Positions 28,711 through 37,822 of a DNA stretch of 64,000 nucleotides are shown here, piece by piece. The stretch comes from Phycisphaerales bacterium (lineage in GTDB: Bacteria > Planctomycetota > Phycisphaerae > Phycisphaerales > UBA1924): NCBI GenBank assembly GCA_020847535.1, contig JADLBU010000094.1:1-64000 (forward strand), in the 5' to 3' direction. The position numbers and the translations under genes were made by a program. The stretch's first letter is position 1; the number at the start of each line of letters is the position of its first letter. The notes under the pieces were generated by a model. That model saw only the letters and a program-made list of their open reading frames with translations, was not told where the DNA came from and made no database searches.

Positions 28711-29568
28711 TCAGTCCTTGGGTCGCCGGGGGTAGTCCCCGTCATCCCAGAGGGCAACCTTGACGATCTCCGTGGCCCGCACCGGCGCGGCGTGGCCGTC
28801 GAGATACACCGCGTTGGTCGTGGTGCCATGCCGGCCCGGGGCGATCCGCTGCTTGAGAAGGGGGTTGGTCTGGCCCGTGAGCCCCGTGATCTGCGATGCG
28901 TGCTGGGTGTCGTAGTAGAGCGCGATCTCTCGCTCGTTGTTGCTCGCCACGTACCACGCGTTGGACTGAATATGGGTGGGGTCGTCCGCGAAGCACGAGA
29001 GGTACATGATGGACACCGGCCAGGGGTACTTGCCGAACTTGGTCGGCGGCTTGCCCCGGCCCTCCACGATCTTGCCCGGCTCGCTGAAGAACAGCCCGTT
29101 GTTCACGTAGTGGATCTGGTGCTTGTCCTTCGGCCGCGCTGGATCCTTGTAGTAATTGGCGTACACGTAGCGGTCCTGCACCCCGCCGTTGTTCTGGTCG
29201 GATCGCGTGCGCGGATCGCAGTACGGCCGCAGATTGAACGCCCAGCTGGCGTTCAGCGGCTTCCCGTTCGCCTCGCTGCTCCCGCACTCGCGCGGTGTGT
29301 ATTCCTTGTTGTTGTCGGCATACATCACCAGCGCCAGGCCGATCTGGCGCTGGTTGGACAGGCACACGCTCGACCTCGCCGCCGCACGCGCCTTGCCCAG
29401 CGCCGGCAGCATCAGGCTGATCAGGATCGCGATGATCGCTATCACCACGAGCAGCTCGATCAGCGTAAACCCCGACAACCCCCACCTCCGCCCGCGGCGT
29501 GCCGACATGCACAGCCGTGCGTCGCGCCGGATGTACCTCGTTTGGCTCGGGGGATGTGATCCGACCAT
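28711..29568 (-). CDS. Prepilin-like protein with type IV leader (copy B)
   Basis: 285 residues from the ATG at 29568, preceded by GGGAGGG. The class III signal is [18 protein letters not shown]. The body shares long blocks with copy [47 protein letters not shown] and [13 protein letters not shown]. An ATG at 29508 (MSARRG) would shorten the leader by 20 residues. The secretin and GspE/PilB ATPase genes at 31-35.6 kb are plausible machinery for it, although no prepilin peptidase lies in the window. Confidence 0.92.
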   Translation of the reverse strand: MVGSHPPSQTRYIRRDARLCMSARRGRRWGLSGFTLIELLVVIAIIAILISLMLPALGKARAAARSSVCLSNQRQIGLALVMYADNNKEYTPRECGSSEANGKPLNASWAFNLRPYCDPRTRSDQNNGGVQDRYVYANYYKDPARPKDKHQIHYVNNGLFFSEPGKIVEGRGKPPTKFGKYPWPVSIMYLSCFADDPTHIQSNAWYVASNNEREIALYYDTQHASQITGLTGQTNPLLKQRIAPGRHGTTTNAVYLDGHAAPVRATEIVKVALWDDGDYPRRPKD

Positions 29569-29726
29569 GAACCCTCCCGCGCGCTCGCGTGGCCCAGAAC
29601 GGGCCGTCGGCACCAGCCTGTGCAATACCTGTCGAAACAACAATCTACCAGCCCGCACCACGGCCGCCAAGCGCCTTCCTGATCCTCGCTAAAGAATCCC
29701 AGGTCGGCGGTCGCATTTTGTTTGGA

Positions 29727-30710
29727 TCAACGCCCTGGAATCGCCATCTCCCAAGGGAAACCCGCCGGGATCAAATCTGGCCGATCGTTGATCCACCCCA
29801 CGAGCCACTCGAACGCATCAACCAGCCGCGGACCGGGCCGGCTGAATGTCTGCGTGCCATCGACCACGGCGAGTCGACCGGTTCGCACAGCCCGCAGCGA
29901 TGCAAACCACGGTTTGGCGTGCAGACCTGCGACCATGCTGCGGGCGCCGGGCAGATCCACACCGCACGGGCAGATGATGAGGATGTCGGGGTCGGAAGCG
30001 ACCAGGATCTCCGGAGGCACGGTGATGCTCTTGCCGGCAAGCCGCTGGGCCTGCTGCGGTCCGCTCGCCGCGCCCGATCCCGGCCGCGGCGTCGTGGGAT
30101 TCAGCGGATGGCGAGCCCCGGCCCGCTCGATCAATTGAGGTGTCCAGTGCCCGGCGATGAAGAGCGGATCGGTCCACTCGAGCAAAGCCACAGCCGGCCC
30201 ATCATCGAAGGGATTGATGAATTCTCCCGCACGAAACAGCCGCTCGCGCAGGTCGACCGCCAGCCCGCTCGCCTGCAATTCCAGCCCCGCCGCTTCTCCG
30301 ATCTTCAGAACATCATCCAGGACATCCTCGACCGAGTGCGGATCGAGCGTGACGATCCGCGGCGATGGCTTCAGCCCGGCGGCGATCCGCTGCACCGTGG
30401 GAAGATCGATCGAGCAGACCGAGCACATGTTCTGGGTCAGGATGACATCTGGCGCCAGGCGACCCAGCCGATGCTCATCGAGCGTGTACAAAGAACACCC
30501 GCCGGCGAGTTGATCTCGGACTTGGCGATCAATCTCGGCCGGGTCGGTGGTGTGCATCCGCTGTCCGGTGACAACCGGCACGCACGCGAGCCCCGGGGGA
30601 AAATCACACTCATGCGAGCGACCGACCAGGAGTTCCCGCCCGCCGATTGCACAGAGGATCTCGGTTGCCGAGGGAACAAGACTCACGATGCGTGGATGCC
30701 GGGTGGTCAT
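29727..30710 (-). CDS. Periplasmic-binding-fold (BtuF-like) protein without signal peptide
   Basis: 327 residues. The class III metal- or cobalamin-binding fold is recognisable from VSLVPSATEILCAIGG, VVTGQRMHTTDPAEID, VILTQNMCSVCSIDLP, AVALLEWTDPLFIAGHWTP and ILIICPCGVDLPGARS. Such proteins bind cobalamin or iron-siderophore with two lobes joined by a helix. There is no signal peptide or lipobox at the N-terminus, and no ABC permease is nearby, as in the soluble cobalamin-binding subgroup found in many bacteria. Ligand unknown. Confidence 0.82.
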   Translation of the reverse strand: MTTRHPRIVSLVPSATEILCAIGGRELLVGRSHECDFPPGLACVPVVTGQRMHTTDPAEIDRQVRDQLAGGCSLYTLDEHRLGRLAPDVILTQNMCSVCSIDLPTVQRIAAGLKPSPRIVTLDPHSVEDVLDDVLKIGEAAGLELQASGLAVDLRERLFRAGEFINPFDDGPAVALLEWTDPLFIAGHWTPQLIERAGARHPLNPTTPRPGSGAASGPQQAQRLAGKSITVPPEILVASDPDILIICPCGVDLPGARSMVAGLHAKPWFASLRAVRTGRLAVVDGTQTFSRPGPRLVDAFEWLVGWINDRPDLIPAGFPWEMAIPGR

Positions 30711-30971
30711 TGCGTGGGGCGATCAGCAATACGGGTCCGGGGAAGAACTTGCCCCGCCGCGATGGGGTAAACAGGCCCCTCCCGCGTCCCCGGAGGCTTG
30801 GATTGTCTCGATTTGAGGGGGGCGTGGGGGGCGTGGGTGTCAATCGTTCATGCACCGGTACGAGCATGGACGATCGGAACGGTATCCTTGGAATTCCGCG
30901 GGGATCCGTGAAGCGGGGGGTACAAACCCGCGGTCATGGGTGCCGAAGCCTCGATCGGAGATGGTGACACG

Positions 30972-33791
30972 ATGAACGATCGCACAACTGGCGGCCCAAA
31001 GACACCCGCATCCGGGACTCTGCTGGCGATGCTCGCCGGGGCCGCGATCTGCCTGCCGGTCGCCGGTCCCGCCATGGCCGAATGGAACCAGCCGGTGGCA
31101 CCCGCCGGTCGCCCAGCCCCGGCCCCGGCTCGTCGCCCCCCCCCAGACCCCAACGCCGCCGGTTCCGTGGTTCGCCCGCCCGGCTCGGCATCCCCGAACC
31201 AGCCCGCCGAAGCCGGAGCGGAGCCGGCGGTCCAGCCCGTCACCCAGCCTGGTGAACAGCCCCCTCAGCAACCCACCGACCAACTCCCCCCCCAGCCCCA
31301 GCCTGGCGCTGAGCCGCCGCTCCCCGTGGGAGATGATGTCGAGCTCTCGGCGTTCACCGAACCCGTGGAGCTGACCACCCTCATCGACTACGTCGCCCGC
31401 GCCCTGAACATCAACATCACCGTCAAGGGCAGCCTGGCCGGATCTGTCGTCTTCAACGCGCCGGTCAAGGTCTCCAAGTCGCGCCTGCTCGCCCTCCTGG
31501 ATGCCCTCCTCGAGCAGCAGAACTACACCATCACCTACGACCCCGATGCCCAGTTCTATTCCGTGCATCCATCCGCCGAAGTGCCCATCAAGCTCTCGGA
31601 TGCCGAAGGTGCGACCACTCGCATCTTCACGACCCCCAACGTCCGCCCCAGCGCCCTCAAGACCGCGATCGATGCCCAGATGGGCAACCCGCTCTCGATC
31701 CCCGGCCAGGCACCCCAACCCGGCCAGAGTCGCCAGTACGCGTACATCGATGAGCTCGGCGTCATCGTCGCCACCGACTCCCCGCGCAAGCTGGCGCAGG
31801 TGGAATCGCTCATCCTGCGCTTGCTCGCCGAGTACGCCAAGGAAGAGTACATCCGCATGGAGCTCACCCACATCGCCGCCCCCGTGGCGCGCGAGCGGGC
31901 TCTGCAACTGGTCGGCCAGGGCTCCAAGAGCAGCGCCGGCCAGGACATCAACATCCTTATCCAGCAGCAGCAGCAGGGCCTCGCACAAGGCGGCGGGCGA
32001 ACCGGCTTCGACAACATGGGGGATCGCCTCACCATCGACCCCCAGGGCAACGCCCTGATCTTCCGCGGACTTCCCGAGGAGATCCAGCAGGTCAAGACCG
32101 TGCTCGCCGTCATCGATGTCCCCAGCAAGCTCATGCCGCGCAGCCACGAGGTCGGCAAGGCCGCCCGTCCAATCGCCGAGATCGCCCGTCAGCGCGGGCT
32201 GGGCGAGGTCACCCAGATCGCCGACACGCGCAAGCAGGATCCCAACAACCCCTACGGCTTTCAGGGCGGCGGCCTGACATTCCAAGATCCCAACCAGTCC
32301 AACCAGCAGAAGCAGCAGTCGACCACCGGTGGTCCCGTGATGGTCGTCGATGAGACGCGCGGCATCATCGTCTATTACGGGACCGAGGAGCAGCAGGAGG
32401 CGCTCAAGGCCCTGGTCGATGTCCTCAAGACCGACGACGACCGCATCGTCTTCCGGGATTACAAGCTCAAGAACGCCAAGGCCGACGATGTCGCACAGAT
32501 TATCCTCGGCGTGCTCAACAACCAGACTCCCGCGATCACCCCGGAAAGCAGCGGCGATGAAGAAGGCGGCGCCGGCTCGGGCCTCAGCGGATACAACCGC
32601 TCCAGCAGCCTCTTCGGAGATTCAAGCGGCGGCAACCGGCGCAATACCAGCACCTATCGCCCGACTTCCAGCGGCATCAGCACCGGCGAGGAAGGCCTCT
32701 CGATCGAGAACGCCGAGGACATCTTCATCGTCTCCGACCAGGCCCACAATCAGCTCATCGTCAAGGCGCCGATCCGGGACCAGGAATCGCTGGCGCGGCT
32801 CATCACCAAACTCGACCTCCGCCGCCCGCAGGTCTACCTCGAGGCCAAGATTGTGGTCGTGACCTGGAGCGATGACCTGCGCCTGGCCTTCGAGACCCAG
32901 CTCATCAACGCCGGCGGCACCGGCGGCGTGCTCAACACCAATTTCGGCATCACCACCGGGTCTGGGGCCAATGTGCTGACACCCAAGACGGTCCCGGGCC
33001 TGGCGGGCCTGACGGCGGCGATCATCAAGTCCGATATGGTCCCCATCGTCATGAACGCGCTGGAGACCGAGGTGGATGGCCGGCTTCTCTCGACGCCGCA
33101 GGTCCTTGTGGATGACAACGAGCCGGCGACCATCAAGTCCACCGACAAGCAGCCGACGACGACGACGACCATCGGCTCGGGGGGCAACCCGAACACGACG
33201 ACCTTCAACGACTACGTCGAGGCCGGCACCGAACTGAAAGTGACGCCAGCGATCTCAGATGCCGGCTACATCCGGCTCAAGTACGAGATCAACCTCTCCA
33301 GCTTCACCGGGTCGGGCTCCAACGGCATCCCCCCGCCGATCCTCGACAACAACCTGACCGCCAACTCCGTGACCGTGCCCAGCGATGCCACCGTGGTCCT
33401 CGGCGGCCTCACGTTCGACAGCGACAGCACGACCAGCGAGGGCGTTCCAATCCTCAAGGACATCCCCATTCTCGGCCTGCTCTTCCAGGACCTCAGCAAG
33501 ACCAAGCGCAAGACGACGCTCTACGTCTTCCTGACCCCGCGCATCATGCGGGATCCCAACTTCGCCGACCAGCGGCTGCTCTCGGCGGGCCCCCAGGCGG
33601 AGGTCGACCTCCCAAGTTCGATTCCCGAGCTCAAGCCCGCCTTCATTGATGTCTTCGACACGCCGCTTGGCGACAGCAGCGCGCCACCGACCCCAGCCCA
33701 GCCCTCATCAACCCCGACATCCACAAGCCCAGCCAACAGCCCAACCCCCAGTCCATCCCCCTCCATCCTCGAACCGCGCCAGCCGCGATGA
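30972..33791 (+). CDS. Secretin (GspD/PilQ-type)
   Basis: 939 residues from the ATG at 30972. A signal peptide ending AGPAMAE is followed by about 90 Pro/Gln-rich residues, then N-domains (TLIDYVARALNINITVKG and three repeats such as FRDYKLKNAKADDVAQIIL and LIVKAPIRDQESLARLI). The secretin beta-barrel core holds VTPAISDAGYIRLKYEI, VPSDATVVLGGLTFD, VPILKDIPILGLLF and TTLYVFLTPRIMRDP. A proline/serine-rich tail ends the protein. Secretins form the outer-membrane channel for type II secretion or type IV pili. The ATPase gene follows 63 bases later. Confidence 0.9.
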   Translation: MNDRTTGGPKTPASGTLLAMLAGAAICLPVAGPAMAEWNQPVAPAGRPAPAPARRPPPDPNAAGSVVRPPGSASPNQPAEAGAEPAVQPVTQPGEQPPQQPTDQLPPQPQPGAEPPLPVGDDVELSAFTEPVELTTLIDYVARALNINITVKGSLAGSVVFNAPVKVSKSRLLALLDALLEQQNYTITYDPDAQFYSVHPSAEVPIKLSDAEGATTRIFTTPNVRPSALKTAIDAQMGNPLSIPGQAPQPGQSRQYAYIDELGVIVATDSPRKLAQVESLILRLLAEYAKEEYIRMELTHIAAPVARERALQLVGQGSKSSAGQDINILIQQQQQGLAQGGGRTGFDNMGDRLTIDPQGNALIFRGLPEEIQQVKTVLAVIDVPSKLMPRSHEVGKAARPIAEIARQRGLGEVTQIADTRKQDPNNPYGFQGGGLTFQDPNQSNQQKQQSTTGGPVMVVDETRGIIVYYGTEEQQEALKALVDVLKTDDDRIVFRDYKLKNAKADDVAQIILGVLNNQTPAITPESSGDEEGGAGSGLSGYNRSSSLFGDSSGGNRRNTSTYRPTSSGISTGEEGLSIENAEDIFIVSDQAHNQLIVKAPIRDQESLARLITKLDLRRPQVYLEAKIVVVTWSDDLRLAFETQLINAGGTGGVLNTNFGITTGSGANVLTPKTVPGLAGLTAAIIKSDMVPIVMNALETEVDGRLLSTPQVLVDDNEPATIKSTDKQPTTTTTIGSGGNPNTTTFNDYVEAGTELKVTPAISDAGYIRLKYEINLSSFTGSGSNGIPPPILDNNLTANSVTVPSDATVVLGGLTFDSDSTTSEGVPILKDIPILGLLFQDLSKTKRKTTLYVFLTPRIMRDPNFADQRLLSAGPQAEVDLPSSIPELKPAFIDVFDTPLGDSSAPPTPAQPSSTPTSTSPANSPTPSPSPSILEPRQPR

Positions 33792-33854
33792 GAATCACAG
33801 GCTCGCCGACCGGGGCGTACGCTCCGCCGACTCCAGGGACACATTGACCGCGCA

Positions 33855-35603
33855 ATGACCAGCAAGAACGGACCATCCGATCGGTTCAGCGTGATGCGGC
33901 GGCTCCTCCCCGCTCGTGCCGGCGGCGGCGCATCATCGCCCACCCGCAGCGCCGACCTCGCCGCCCCGCGCGCCGAATGGAACAAGCTCGCCCCCATCTT
34001 CGGCCAGCTCAAGCTCTCCGCCGAGCAACTCCGCCAGTTCCGTTCCATCGAAGGTTCCGACACCGAGCCCTGGGATGTGCTCCTTTCGCTCCTGGCGATC
34101 GATGAGCACCAGGCCCTCGAACTGCTCGCCCAGCGCACGGGCCTCTCCTACATCCCCGAGCCGCGCCTCTCCGAATCCGCCTCACGCTACTACGAGGCAG
34201 TCCCTCCCGAGGTCGCCCGCACGCACCTGTGCGCCGGCGTCGAGAGCGATGGCCTCTCGATGACGGTCGCCACCGCCCAGCCGCTCCAGCCCGCCGTCAT
34301 CAACATGCTCGAGGACATGCTCGAGTCCCCGGTGCGGCTGGTCCTGAGCCCCCGGGCCACCGTCGCCAACCTCGTCAACCGCGGCTACGAGAAGCGGCAG
34401 GACCTGGTCACCGAGATCATCGAGGAGATGCCCCTCGATGAGCGGGCGATCGCCTCCGCCGCCGCCGGCGTCGGCCAGTCCAACGACCTCCTCCAGCTCG
34501 CCCGCCAGACGCCGGTCATCCGCCTGGTGAACATGATCCTCTTCGAGGCCCTGCGCCGGCGAGCCTCGGATGTCCACATCCACCCGCAAGAGAACAAGCT
34601 CCTCATCCGCTTCCGCGTCGATGGCCTGCTCGTCGATGCATTCAGTCCGCCGATCTCGCTGGCCTCGGCGATCAGCTCGCGACTCAAGGTCATGACCGAG
34701 CTGGACATCGCCAACCGCCACAGCCCGCAGGATGGCCACACCACCGTCCGCATCGGCAGCCGCAAGATCGACATCCGCTTCTCGTGCATTCCGACCGTCT
34801 TCGGTGAGCGCCTGGTCCTCCGCCTGCTCGATCAATCCAGCGTCCAGCTCTCGCTCGATCAGATCGGCATGACCAAGAAGATGCAGGCCCAGCTCATGGA
34901 CCTGGTCGAGCACCCCACCGGCATCATCCTGGTCACCGGCCCCACCGGCTCGGGCAAGACGACCTCGCTCTACGCCGCCCTCCAGCGGGTCGACCGCAAC
35001 ACCCGCAACGTGATGACCATCGAGGATCCCGTCGAGTACCACCTCGATGGCATCAGCCAGATGCAGGTCAACCCCAAGCGCGGCGTCACGTTCGCGACCG
35101 GCCTGCGCGCCCTCCTCCGCCAGGATCCCGATGTCATCCTCGTCGGTGAGATCCGGGATCAGGAGACCGCCCAGCTTGCCGTGCAGGCCTCCCTCACCGG
35201 CCACCTCGTGCTGGCGACCCTGCACACCAACGATGCCCCCAGCGCCATCACTCGATTGGTGGACATCGGCATCGAGCCCTACCTCATCACCTCATCCCTG
35301 CTCGCCGTGCTCGCCCAGCGCCTGGTCCGCCGCAAGTGCGTGACCTGCGGAGGCAACGGCCGCATGGAAGATGGCTCCCGCTGCGATGCCTGCTGGGGCA
35401 CCGGCTACAAGGGCCGGCTCGCCGTCTACGAGATCATGCGCATGACCGATCCGCTCCGCGTCCTCACCAACAAGAGCGCCGATGCCGTCGAGTTGGTCGC
35501 CCTCGCCCGGGATGAGGGCTTCCTCGACATGCGAGCCGACGCCGCCGAGAAGATCGCCGCCGGCATGACCGATGAGGCAGAAGTATTCCGAGTGCTGCAC
35601 TGA
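33855..35603 (+). CDS. GspE/PilB-type assembly ATPase
   Basis: 582 residues. An N-terminal MshEN-like domain (about 40-190) precedes the ATPase. Walker A is GPTGSGKTTSLYAAL, the Asp box is MTIEDPVEYHL, Walker B is DPDVILVGEIRDQET and the His box is LATLHTNDAPSAITRL. A zinc finger is formed by KCVTCGGNG and CDACWGTGYKGR. These hexameric ATPases drive pseudopilus or pilus extension on the inner membrane. The gene pairs with the preceding secretin; no inner-membrane platform (GspF/PilC) follows within the window. Confidence 0.95.
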   Translation: MTSKNGPSDRFSVMRRLLPARAGGGASSPTRSADLAAPRAEWNKLAPIFGQLKLSAEQLRQFRSIEGSDTEPWDVLLSLLAIDEHQALELLAQRTGLSYIPEPRLSESASRYYEAVPPEVARTHLCAGVESDGLSMTVATAQPLQPAVINMLEDMLESPVRLVLSPRATVANLVNRGYEKRQDLVTEIIEEMPLDERAIASAAAGVGQSNDLLQLARQTPVIRLVNMILFEALRRRASDVHIHPQENKLLIRFRVDGLLVDAFSPPISLASAISSRLKVMTELDIANRHSPQDGHTTVRIGSRKIDIRFSCIPTVFGERLVLRLLDQSSVQLSLDQIGMTKKMQAQLMDLVEHPTGIILVTGPTGSGKTTSLYAALQRVDRNTRNVMTIEDPVEYHLDGISQMQVNPKRGVTFATGLRALLRQDPDVILVGEIRDQETAQLAVQASLTGHLVLATLHTNDAPSAITRLVDIGIEPYLITSSLLAVLAQRLVRRKCVTCGGNGRMEDGSRCDACWGTGYKGRLAVYEIMRMTDPLRVLTNKSADAVELVALARDEGFLDMRADAAEKIAAGMTDEAEVFRVLH

Positions 35604-35612
35604 GCGCCCGGA

Positions 35613-36302
35613 TCATCGCCGCCGGCGACGGATGGCGATCAATCCACCCAGACCCATCAACGCAGCCGCCCCCGGCGATGGCACAATCTCGACCCTGAAA
35701 TCCAGGCCCGTCGAATCCGCGTTGTAGCTGTTGAAGCCATAGCCCACCGCGGCATCGATGGTCTCGTTCGCCTGCAGCGACACCACCATCACTCCCGGGC
35801 TCGCCGTCGCGTGATACCCGTTGATGGCGCCGCTGAAGACCGAGGACGAGTTGACCCACACATGCACATCCGTGGTCGTCCCGCCGATCAGATCCTGGCC
35901 GATGAAACCGATGTTGACCTGATACGACCCCGCCACCGGCGCTGTGAACCGCGCCAGCGAGTATTCACCGGAAGCTCCCGGATGCAGGATCAGCATCCCC
36001 GGATCGAAGATCGCCGAGCCGTAGTTCACATTGGTCGTCGACGATGGGTTGTGGAAAGCGCCCGGCAAGTCGTGGATGGTGGGCCCCATCAGCCAGTAAT
36101 CCACGCCGAGGTAGTTGCCGCTGAGGGTCTCAAGGTTGAAGCCCGTGCCGAGCGTGGTCTGGTAGCCGAACGACCACACCCCGTTGGGGTTGCTGGTCGC
36201 CGAGAAATCCGCCGCGGCGTCGTACACCGGCCTCGCACTCGCGATCGCCGGCACGAGCCCGAGTAACGCCGCGCCAAGTCCGCCAAATCGAGAGATACGC
36301 AT
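35613..36302 (-). CDS. PEP-CTERM-type exported protein
   Basis: 229 residues from the ATG at 36302, with AAGGGGCGG upstream. A signal peptide (LGAALLGLVPAIASA) leads to a beta-rich body of the jelly-roll type (FTAPVAGSYQVNIGFIGQD, SLQANETIDAAVGYGF), similar to TNF-like or carbohydrate-binding modules. The tail is VPSPGAAALMGLGGLIAI then RRRRR. The gene converges on gspE and may therefore share a terminator region; none was obvious. Function is unknown, but surface attachment is expected from the tail. Confidence 0.85.
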   Translation of the reverse strand: MRISRFGGLGAALLGLVPAIASARPVYDAAADFSATSNPNGVWSFGYQTTLGTGFNLETLSGNYLGVDYWLMGPTIHDLPGAFHNPSSTTNVNYGSAIFDPGMLILHPGASGEYSLARFTAPVAGSYQVNIGFIGQDLIGGTTTDVHVWVNSSSVFSGAINGYHATASPGVMVVSLQANETIDAAVGYGFNSYNADSTGLDFRVEIVPSPGAAALMGLGGLIAIRRRRR

Positions 36303-36485
36303 ATTCCGCCCCTTGTGTGAATGTCCTATCAGTGCCCGCTGCGAAGCTCGTGACTTCGTCTTCGCGGGCACTTTCCGCATCAGTGCCGCGGCCGAGGGGA
36401 GATCTTGCACTCAAAGCACGGATTTTCACGGGACGAACCCAGGAGCCGGCAGGGAGTTCTCGGTCACCGCCAGGCTCGCGCGCAT

Positions 36486-36513
36486 GAAAAACGCCGCGAT
36501 CACTCGCGGCGTC
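36486..36513 (-). terminator. Rho-independent terminator of rpmA
   Basis: On the minus strand GACGCCGCGA pairs with TCGCGGCGT around GTGA and runs into TTTTT. It lies 30 bases after the rpmA stop. Confidence 0.88.
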
Positions 36514-36541
36514 TGATCAATCACTGGTTACGCGCCCGAGC

Positions 36542-36820
36542 TCAGTTCGCCGTCAGCCACACCGGCCGCGAAGCCTTCTCATCGCTGGGCAGCACGTGTA
36601 CCTTGCGGCCGCGGAAGACCACCGTGCCATCGGCGACCGAGTACAGGGTGTTGTCGGATCCGCGGCGGACGTTGAAGCCCGCCTGGAACGGGGTGCCGGC
36701 CTGGCGCACGATGATCGAGCCCGACTGGGCGATCTCACCGCCGAACAGCTTGATCCCCCGGAACTTGGGGTTCGAGTCGCGGCCGTTCTGAGTTGAGCCC
36801 TGACCCTTCTTATGCGCCAT
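36542..36820 (-). CDS. rpmA: 50S ribosomal protein bL27
   Basis: 92 residues. [24 protein letters not shown]-like [18 protein letters not shown] and [20 protein letters not shown] are standard bL27. The N-terminal tail starts right after Met, without the cleavable extension found in Firmicutes. bL27 usually follows rplU (bL21), but the 190 bases upstream hold no such gene, so rpmA stands alone with its own terminator. Confidence 0.97.
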   Translation of the reverse strand: MAHKKGQGSTQNGRDSNPKFRGIKLFGGEIAQSGSIIVRQAGTPFQAGFNVRRGSDNTLYSVADGTVVFRGRKVHVLPSDEKASRPVWLTAN

Positions 36821-37008
36821 GAAGCCTGCCCACCTTGCTCAAAGTTCCCGACGGCTCCGGGCTGCCACCGCAGTCCGGACCGGGGTGGAGATTCTAGCGC
36901 CCTGTGAATTGCAGGCAACGCGCTACCGGAGATCGGAGCCAAGTCGCCCCTCCGATAGGGAAGTATTAGGAATGCCTCAAATAACCCAAAGCACCCACGC
37001 CAAGCCGA

Positions 37009-37665
37009 CTACCGCATGATCCAGCGGATTTCCGAGGGCGGGAACGGCTCATTTCCCCGGGCTTCGATTTCTCCGGGCGTCGCGTAGCTCGCCGACAGCG
37101 TCTTGCGGAGCATCACCCGCTCGGGAGATCCGCTCGTCGGGTTCACGAACTCGAACGGCTTGGATTCACCCGAGAAGCCGGCTCCAAACACCCGCACATC
37201 ATCCACCCGCAAATCGTCGATCGCCCACACCACCAGCCCATCCTTGGCATTTTCCTCACCCTGCATCAGCACCCCGATGATGCTGATCTGGTCTTCGAGG
37301 AACTCGTTGTTGAGCTGCTCAAGGAGCTGCTTGGTGACCGCCCCAGGCACGTTGCGCCCCGATCGCGTGATCTGGCCGTCAGAAGTCACAAGATCCCACG
37401 CGGGCGCCAACAGCACATCCACCCCGCTCGCATTGGTGACGGTGTACGTGAGGTAGTAGTACGCCTTCACGCCCACACCCGGCGTCTCGATCTTCGCCAG
37501 CCGCAGATCTCCGAGCTTGACATCAAGCTGCCACTTGCGCGGCACGGGATCGGGCTCCGGAGCAAGACCGGCAGCGCCGAAGGTCAGGATCGCCAAGGCT
37601 GCCGTGAGCGACACGCGCCCGAACGCCCGGCGGCTACGCCGGATGGATGAATTGAAACTCGTCAT
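37009..37665 (-). CDS. Exported protein of unknown function
   Basis: 218 residues with a signal peptide (AFGRVSLTAALAILTFGAAG). The mature part begins with a proline-rich stretch and a beta-rich domain: KWQLDVKLGDLRLAKIETPG, YYYLTYTVTNASGVDVLLAP. It then has DDLRVDDVRVFGAGFSGES and ends EIRWIMR. The immunoglobulin-like pattern of alternating strands suggests an extracytoplasmic domain, but no family was recognised. It is divergent from the GNAT gene. Confidence 0.7.
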   Translation of the reverse strand: MTSFNSSIRRSRRAFGRVSLTAALAILTFGAAGLAPEPDPVPRKWQLDVKLGDLRLAKIETPGVGVKAYYYLTYTVTNASGVDVLLAPAWDLVTSDGQITRSGRNVPGAVTKQLLEQLNNEFLEDQISIIGVLMQGEENAKDGLVVWAIDDLRVDDVRVFGAGFSGESKPFEFVNPTSGSPERVMLRKTLSASYATPGEIEARGNEPFPPSEIRWIMR

Positions 37666-37822
37666 GTCGTGATTCTCGGTGGATCGCTGGCCGATCCGGG
37701 GTCGGCTAGTCTACAGCGTATTTGCTCCCGGTCAAAGCGGCCTGACCAGACCCCAAACCCAGACCCCCAACCCAGACCCCAAACCGCACGCCGGATTCGT
37801 GACCCAAGTGACCCCTCATCCG

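Noticed and set aside
27811-29559. 582-codon plus-strand open frame opposite the prepilin-like genes
   Set aside because: Antisense shadow; both minus-strand proteins have clear type IV leaders and start signals.
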